From the NCBI GenBank assembly GCA_958352845.1, contig CATWQC010000043.1:1-8570 (forward strand): a stretch of DNA of 8,570 bases, written 5' to 3'. Positions 5,502 to 8,570 of this stretch are shown here, piece after piece; positions within the stretch are counted from its first letter, which is position 1; every line of letters starts with the position of its first letter. The notes under the pieces are model-generated. The model was not told where the DNA came from and made no database searches. It saw nothing but the letters and a program-made list of their open reading frames with translations. Source of the DNA: an uncultured Collinsella sp. (GTDB taxonomy: Bacteria > Actinomycetota > Coriobacteriia > Coriobacteriales > Coriobacteriaceae). The translations under genes were made by a program, and so were the position numbers.

Positions 5502-5543
5502 AAATAAAAACGGCTCAAATCCTGATTTGGATTTGAGCCGTTT
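5502..5543 (-). terminator. Intrinsic terminator of the 5548-6849 gene
   Basis: A perfect 15-bp stem, AAACGGCTCAAATCC (5508-5522) with GGATTTGAGCCGTTT (5529-5543), has a 6-nt loop. On the minus strand it begins 4 bases after the stop codon and runs into TTTTTATTTG. On the plus strand only TTTG follows, so it favours minus-strand transcription while possibly also stopping read-through from ettA. Confidence 0.88.
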
Positions 5544-5547
5544 GTCG

Positions 5548-6849
5548 TTACTGCTCGGGTTCTTCGACTTTATCGATGGTCCAGGTGGCTCCGAGACCGC
5601 CGGTGGTGTTGCGGCGGATGCGCACGGCAACCTCGCGGCGCTCGCCGGCCTGCGTGTAGCGCAGGGGGAAGCTTGCGCGGTTTCGCGCGGCCTCGATGGT
5701 ACCGCGCTCGCGGGCGATCCAGTAGTACTCGCCGACAATGCCAAGGGTATCGGCGCCGTAGGGGAGATAGGTCGACAGCTGGTGCAGAAGCGGGCCGGGG
5801 CAGAAGACCTCGGTTGCGAAATCGACGGGGAAGTCCTCGGGGATGGCGGGCGCTACGGGTGCGGGGGCCGGTACCATCGCCGGTGCGAAGGCCTGCTCAT
5901 TGACGGGCGTCATCTCGACGACGGGCACGGGTTCGGTGCCGAGTACTGATTCGGTGCCCACTTTCGGCATCGCCGCGGAACCTGCAGGCTCGACGATAGC
6001 GGGTGCGTCTGCGGTCGCGGTGTCGAGCTCAACCTGCGTCGCGCTCTCATTCTCGACGCTCGACTTTGCCTCGATGGGCGTGGATGCCATGGTGGTGATG
6101 CCGGCGTTTGCGTTCTCGGGGTCATAGACGACCGTGAGCGAGATGGCGGGCTGCGGCATCTCGGGCTCCGGCGCCGACTCGGTAGCGTCTTGATCAGCGG
6201 ACTCGTCGGGCTGATTGTCCTCGGTCTCGTTGCCAAAGACATCGCTGTTTTGGAACGCAGGCGTCTCGGGTTGGTCAGCGGCTTCTTCGGTTGTCGACTT
6301 GGGCGCTTCGTTGAGCTCCACAGTGGCTTCCTGCTCGGATATGACTTCGGAATCGGTCGTGGCGGCGATTTCGGTTTCGGCTTCTGCCGTTACCTCAATA
6401 GCGACTTCGATCTCTGTCTCGGGCTCGGGTTCCGGCGCGGCTTCAACCATGGCTTCGGGCTCGGGACGCTTAACGTGCTTGGGGCGCACGGCCTTGAGGT
6501 CCTTCTCACCGCGCTTTTTCTTTTTGTAGGACTGCTTGGCGCCCTTGGCGGTCTTGGGCTTGTCCTCGCCCTTGGCAAGCGCAGCATCCCAGGCCTCGTT
6601 GGCGATGACGGTGGCATACAGGCGGCCGCCTTTAAAGACGGTCAGCTTAATGCAGTCGTTAAGTTCCTCGAGCAGCTCGCGCGTGGACTCAAAGCCCAGG
6701 TCATAAGCAGTCATGTCGCCTGCGGCGAGCGTCTCCTCGACCTGCGTCATAAACGTTTGCTTGCCGCATCCAATCGCATCGCGTAGCAGGCGATACAGAT
6801 AGATGTGGTTGCCCAGCGAAAGCGTGGGCCTAACTATTGTCTTGCTCAT
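5548..6849 (-). CDS. Hypothetical protein: winged-helix/LOTUS-like N-domain, charged linker, conserved-looking C-domain
   Basis: I do not recognise this 433-residue protein as a named family. There are three parts. Residues 1-92 form a compact, probably helical domain whose second half (YDLGFESTRELLEELNDCI, 49-67, then KLTVFKGGRLYATV) has the layout of an OST-HTH/LOTUS-type winged helix. That fold is a suggestion only. Residues 93-129 are strongly basic (KKKKRGEKDLK, KHVKRPE) and could touch nucleic acid. Residues 130-337 are a low-complexity Glu/Pro/Ala/Thr linker. Residues 338-433 are again ordered-looking, with YGADTLGIVGEYYWIARERGTIEAAR (364-389) and a basic beta-like stretch (REVAVRIRRN, 405-414). 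There is no signal peptide or TM segment, so it is probably cytoplasmic. The start is the ATG at 6847-6849, with AGGAG seven bases upstream; an upstream ATG at 6886-6888 would run through the palindrome and ribosome site. It appears to be a single-gene unit closed by the terminator at 5502-5543. Confidence 0.8.
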   Translation of the reverse strand: MSKTIVRPTLSLGNHIYLYRLLRDAIGCGKQTFMTQVEETLAAGDMTAYDLGFESTRELLEELNDCIKLTVFKGGRLYATVIANEAWDAALAKGEDKPKTAKGAKQSYKKKKRGEKDLKAVRPKHVKRPEPEAMVEAAPEPEPETEIEVAIEVTAEAETEIAATTDSEVISEQEATVELNEAPKSTTEEAADQPETPAFQNSDVFGNETEDNQPDESADQDATESAPEPEMPQPAISLTVVYDPENANAGITTMASTPIEAKSSVENESATQVELDTATADAPAIVEPAGSAAMPKVGTESVLGTEPVPVVEMTPVNEQAFAPAMVPAPAPVAPAIPEDFPVDFATEVFCPGPLLHQLSTYLPYGADTLGIVGEYYWIARERGTIEAARNRASFPLRYTQAGERREVAVRIRRNTTGGLGATWTIDKVEEPEQ

Positions 6850-6861
6850 GGCAAATCTCCT

Positions 6862-6877
6862 CTTTACACATGTAAAG
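6862..6877. promoter_or_regulatory. 16-bp palindrome CTTTACA-NN-TGTAAAG upstream of the 433-aa gene
   Basis: CTTTACA (6862-6868) and TGTAAAG (6871-6877) form a perfect dyad with a 2-bp centre, immediately before the AGGAG of the minus-strand gene. The core TACA-NN-TGTA equals the known binding consensus of BlaI/MecI/CopY-type winged-helix repressors (cop box). Such a site so close to the ribosome site would block initiation or early elongation. No such repressor gene is in the window, and the dyad could instead be a short mRNA hairpin beside the ribosome site. Confidence 0.4.
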
Positions 6878-6921
6878 CATCTTACCATCGCATAGCGTTC
6901 GCCATGGCGGCGCCCAAGGCA

Positions 6922-6955
6922 AACGGGCGCGAACCGCTGTCGATTCGCGCCCGTT
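6922..6955 (-). terminator. 12-bp GC-rich hairpin after the membrane-protein gene
   Basis: AACGGGCGCGAA (6922-6933) pairs perfectly with TTCGCGCCCGTT (6944-6955), loop 10 nt, 34 bases beyond the minus-strand stop at 6990-6992. Only TTT follows on that strand, so termination efficiency is uncertain. It lies between this gene and the 5'-end signals of the 433-residue gene and probably separates the two units. Confidence 0.6.
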
Positions 6956-6989
6956 ATACAGGTCGGTTATCTATGAGAGGCAAATGTGC

Positions 6990-7952
6990 TTAGTTGCCCG
7001 ATGCCGTGCCTTGGCTCGAGTTGTCAGATGCCGTGCCGGACGCGGTTCCGCTCGAGCTGTTCGAGCTGTTGGTGTTGCTGCTGTCTGTTGTGCCCGTTCC
7101 CGACGTGGTGTCGCTCGTCTGGCCGCCCGTGCTCGGCTGCGAACCGTCAGTCGTTTGGCTTGAGTCGGTCGTGCCGGACGGCGTGCTGCTGTTGGCCGTA
7201 GAGGAATCGGTGCCCTGCGATTGGTTTTGGGCGTTCGAGGACGAATTGGCAGAGGTAGAACTGTCTTGCGTGTCGTCCGTCTGTGCCTGCTGATCCTGCG
7301 GCTGAGTGTTGCCATTTGCATCGCTCTCGGTCGTGCGCGACGACAGGATTGGCTCGGGACGCTCGCCCAGACCCTCACCGGCAGTGGTGATAAGGATGGC
7401 GCCGGCGCAGGCGATGACCGCGACGATGGCGATGGCGATCGAGAAGACGATGACCTTCTTTTGTGTCTGGCTGCGCTCTGCCGCCGCCTTGGCGCGCAGG
7501 CTGTTGGGGGCGACGCGCGCCGTGGTCGCGCGTCCCGCAACCTGGCGCATCTCCTGCGTGGTCGCGGCGCCACCTAGGTGCTCCTCGACATTGGGCTCAA
7601 CGGGCTCATAGGCGCCGGCGGGGTAGTCGACGTCGGCGTGCGTGCCCTTGATTGCTTCGGCGCTGGCGGAGATAAAGTGGCGATAGACCTGCGAGGACAC
7701 AACAGTGATGACTGAGCTCACAGCGGCACCAATCACCGAGCCGGCAATGCCGATCTTTGAAGCAAGCGCCACGCTCGTGGCGGCAGCTGCGGCGCCGGCG
7801 ATGATCTGGGGAATGGAAATGTCGTCGAACAGGCCCTTTTTGGGCGCGATGGCCATGGTCTGTCCAATGGAATGGTTCTCGTGTACGCCGTTGTTGAGCG
7901 ATGCCGGCGTCATGACGCGCGTGCGCGGCGCGTCGGTGTACTTGGTTGTCAT
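6990..7952 (-). CDS. Hypothetical membrane protein with long Ser/Thr/Asn/Gly-rich C-terminal tail
   Basis: Function unknown; 320 residues. After a polar N-terminus (1-44), a Gly/Ala-rich hydrophobic pair (about 47-64 and 68-88, IIAGAAAAATSVALASKIGIAGSVIG region) suggests a helical hairpin with Gly-zipper spacing. A charged middle part (95-164) follows, then one clear TM helix (about 167-190, VIVFSIAIAIVAVIACAGAILI) bounded by QKK on its N side. Residues 200-320 are almost only Ser, Thr, Gly, Asn, Gln, Asp and Ala, a disordered tail like cell-surface or wall-spanning linkers. The Lys-flanked TM places the tail outside under the positive-inside rule. There is no LPXTG sorting motif at the end. 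The ATG at 7950-7952 has GGGAGGA seven bases upstream; the longer ATG at 8046-8048 lacks a ribosome site and reads through promoter-like DNA. It is divergent from the NAD+ synthase gene. Annotation beyond 'membrane protein' is not supported. Confidence 0.82.
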   Translation of the reverse strand: MTTKYTDAPRTRVMTPASLNNGVHENHSIGQTMAIAPKKGLFDDISIPQIIAGAAAAATSVALASKIGIAGSVIGAAVSSVITVVSSQVYRHFISASAEAIKGTHADVDYPAGAYEPVEPNVEEHLGGAATTQEMRQVAGRATTARVAPNSLRAKAAAERSQTQKKVIVFSIAIAIVAVIACAGAILITTAGEGLGERPEPILSSRTTESDANGNTQPQDQQAQTDDTQDSSTSANSSSNAQNQSQGTDSSTANSSTPSGTTDSSQTTDGSQPSTGGQTSDTTSGTGTTDSSNTNSSNSSSGTASGTASDNSSQGTASGN

Positions 7953-8061
7953 ACGGGGTCCTCCCGGTGTAAATCTGCTTCGTTTCGTGTAGCCATCAGG
8001 GTACCCACCAGATGTGAATCGTACGTGACATTTAACAGATACCATCAACTCATCAATTGCT

Positions 8062-8074
8062 CACCAAGTTGGTG
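8062..8074. promoter_or_regulatory. Palindrome CACCAA-G-TTGGTG in the divergent spacer before nadE
   Basis: A perfect 6+1+6 dyad sits 28 bp before the nadE -10 box, about where an operator or activator site would lie. A second, looser pair, GGTGG (8071-8075) and CCACC (8085-8089), overlaps it. The 203-bp spacer (7953-8155) between the two divergent genes holds otherwise only promoter-like sequence. The bound factor is unknown. Confidence 0.35.
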
Positions 8075-8101
8075 GGATGCGGTTCCACCCGGCGGTTGAA
8101 C

Positions 8102-8107
8102 TACAAT
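8102..8107 (+). promoter_or_regulatory. -10 box of the nadE promoter
   Basis: TACAAT matches TATAAT at 5 of 6 positions and lies 48 bases before the ATG. No good -35 hexamer stands at 16-18 bp spacing, so an activator or non-consensus promoter is possible. Confidence 0.45.
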
Positions 8108-8155
8108 AGGGCTTGCTAATTGTGTTGAATAGCGTTTACGCACGGGAGCATTCTT

Positions 8156-8570
8156 ATGAATCTTCACCTTTCTCAGTCTGATGGCTTTTTGCGTGTGGCG
8201 GCGGCCTCGCCGCGGATTCGCGTGGCCGATGTCGAGGGCAATGCCGAGGTTGCGCTGGCGGCTGTTCGCGATGCTGCCGGGCGTGGCGTTCGCGCGTTGG
8301 TGTTGCCCGAGCTTAATCTGACTGGCTATACCGCGGCCGATCTGTTCCATAATCGCACACTGCTGCATGCCTGCGAGGCTGCTCTGGTGCATATCCTCGA
8401 TGAAACCCGTGAGCTGCCGATCGTCTTTACCATCGGTCTTCCCGTTGCGGTTGCCGAGAATATCTACAACTGTGCCGCCGTGTGCTGCGCGGGCGAGCTT
8501 TTGGGCCTCACGGCCAAGAAGTATCTGCCCAACTATGGCGAGTTCTATGAGCGTCGCTGGTTTGCTCCGT
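8156..8570 (+). CDS. nadE: Glutamine-dependent NAD+ synthase, N-terminal part (3' end outside window)
   Basis: The ATG at 8156 has GGGAG 7 bases upstream, and the frame stays open to the window end (138 residues seen). The protein begins with the nitrilase-fold glutaminase domain. IRVADVEGNAE (21-31) is the opening strand/helix, LVLPELNLTGYTAADLF (48-64) carries the catalytic Glu52, and LTAKKYLPNYGEFYERRWFAP (118-138) carries the catalytic Lys (121 by alignment). The nucleophilic Cys lies beyond the window. The LPNYGEFYERRWFA block is characteristic of bacterial NadE with a fused amidase domain rather than of stand-alone nitrilases. The enzyme should form NAD+ from deamido-NAD+, ATP and glutamine, ammonia being channelled to the C-terminal synthase domain, which cannot be checked here. 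A divergent membrane-protein gene lies upstream. Confidence 0.9.
   Translation, partial: MNLHLSQSDGFLRVAAASPRIRVADVEGNAEVALAAVRDAAGRGVRALVLPELNLTGYTAADLFHNRTLLHACEAALVHILDETRELPIVFTIGLPVAVAENIYNCAAVCCAGELLGLTAKKYLPNYGEFYERRWFAP

Noticed and set aside
5398..5949. 183-codon plus-strand frame across the palindrome and the end of the 433-residue gene
   Set aside because: It crosses the 100-bp palindrome and a terminator, then reads antisense to the real gene. It starts at a TTG with no ribosome site.
6190..6786. 198-codon plus-strand frame rich in Gly/Phe/Leu
   Set aside because: It is the complement of the Glu/Pro/Lys-rich linker of the minus-strand 433-residue protein and reflects that composition. 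It has no ribosome site.
7000..7330. Possible CRISPR or tandem-repeat array
   Set aside because: The repetitive look comes from Ser/Thr/Gly/Asn codons of the membrane-protein tail; there are no regularly spaced identical repeats.
8018..8048. Minus-strand TTGATG (8043-8048) and TACGAT (8018-8023) as a promoter for the membrane-protein gene
   Set aside because: The hexamers match the consensus only 4/6 each and the spacer is 19 bp, so I did not list it as a feature.
8045..8392. 115-codon minus-strand frame over the nadE start
   Set aside because: It is antisense to nadE, which has a good ribosome site and catalytic Glu and Lys motifs, and it crosses the divergent promoter region.

Overview
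The window reads like a chromosomal segment of a moderately GC-rich gut actinobacterium. Collinsella or another member of the Coriobacteriia is the best guess. The basis is codon use, the style of TatD, TcdA, EttA and NAD+ synthase, and the small lineage-type proteins with long Glu/Pro-rich or Ser/Thr-rich tails. This is inference from sequence character, not a database match. There is no tRNA, rRNA, CRISPR array, transposase or phage gene.

Layout, left to right: (1) the 3' end of a PfkB-family sugar kinase (+, 1-321); (2) a 278-bp convergent spacer dominated by a terminal-inverted-repeat element (367-592) with internal hairpins; (3) a minus-strand pair, tcdA (t6A-tRNA cyclisation) then tatD (metal-dependent nuclease), 1397-2194 and 600-1382; (4) a 299-bp divergent spacer holding the tcdA -10 box, a separate plus-strand promoter followed by a strong terminator (a possible ~95-nt RNA), and the promoter/operator of the next operon; (5) an overlapping sdpR-sdpI-like pair (+, 2494-3469) closed by a GCAA-tetraloop terminator; (6) the translation factor ABC-F ATPase ettA (+, 3654-5333); (7) a spacer with a perfect hairpin, a 100-bp imperfect palindrome and a terminator; (8) two minus-strand proteins of unknown function: a tripartite, probably cytoplasmic protein (5548-6849) with a TACA-NN-TGTA palindrome at its 5' end, and a membrane protein with a long Ser/Thr/Asn/Gly tail (6990-7952); (9) the start of glutamine-dependent NAD+ synthase (+, 8156 to the window end).

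Most genes are housekeeping: tRNA modification, nucleic-acid turnover, translation gating and NAD synthesis. The one recognisable regulatory module is the autorepressor/membrane-sensor pair sdpR-sdpI, which here has no SDP-toxin genes beside it. The less explained content is mainly in the spacers (the TIR element, the putative small RNA, the 100-bp palindrome) and in the two unknown minus-strand proteins. I see no clearly new multi-gene system. Those elements are the parts worth a second look.
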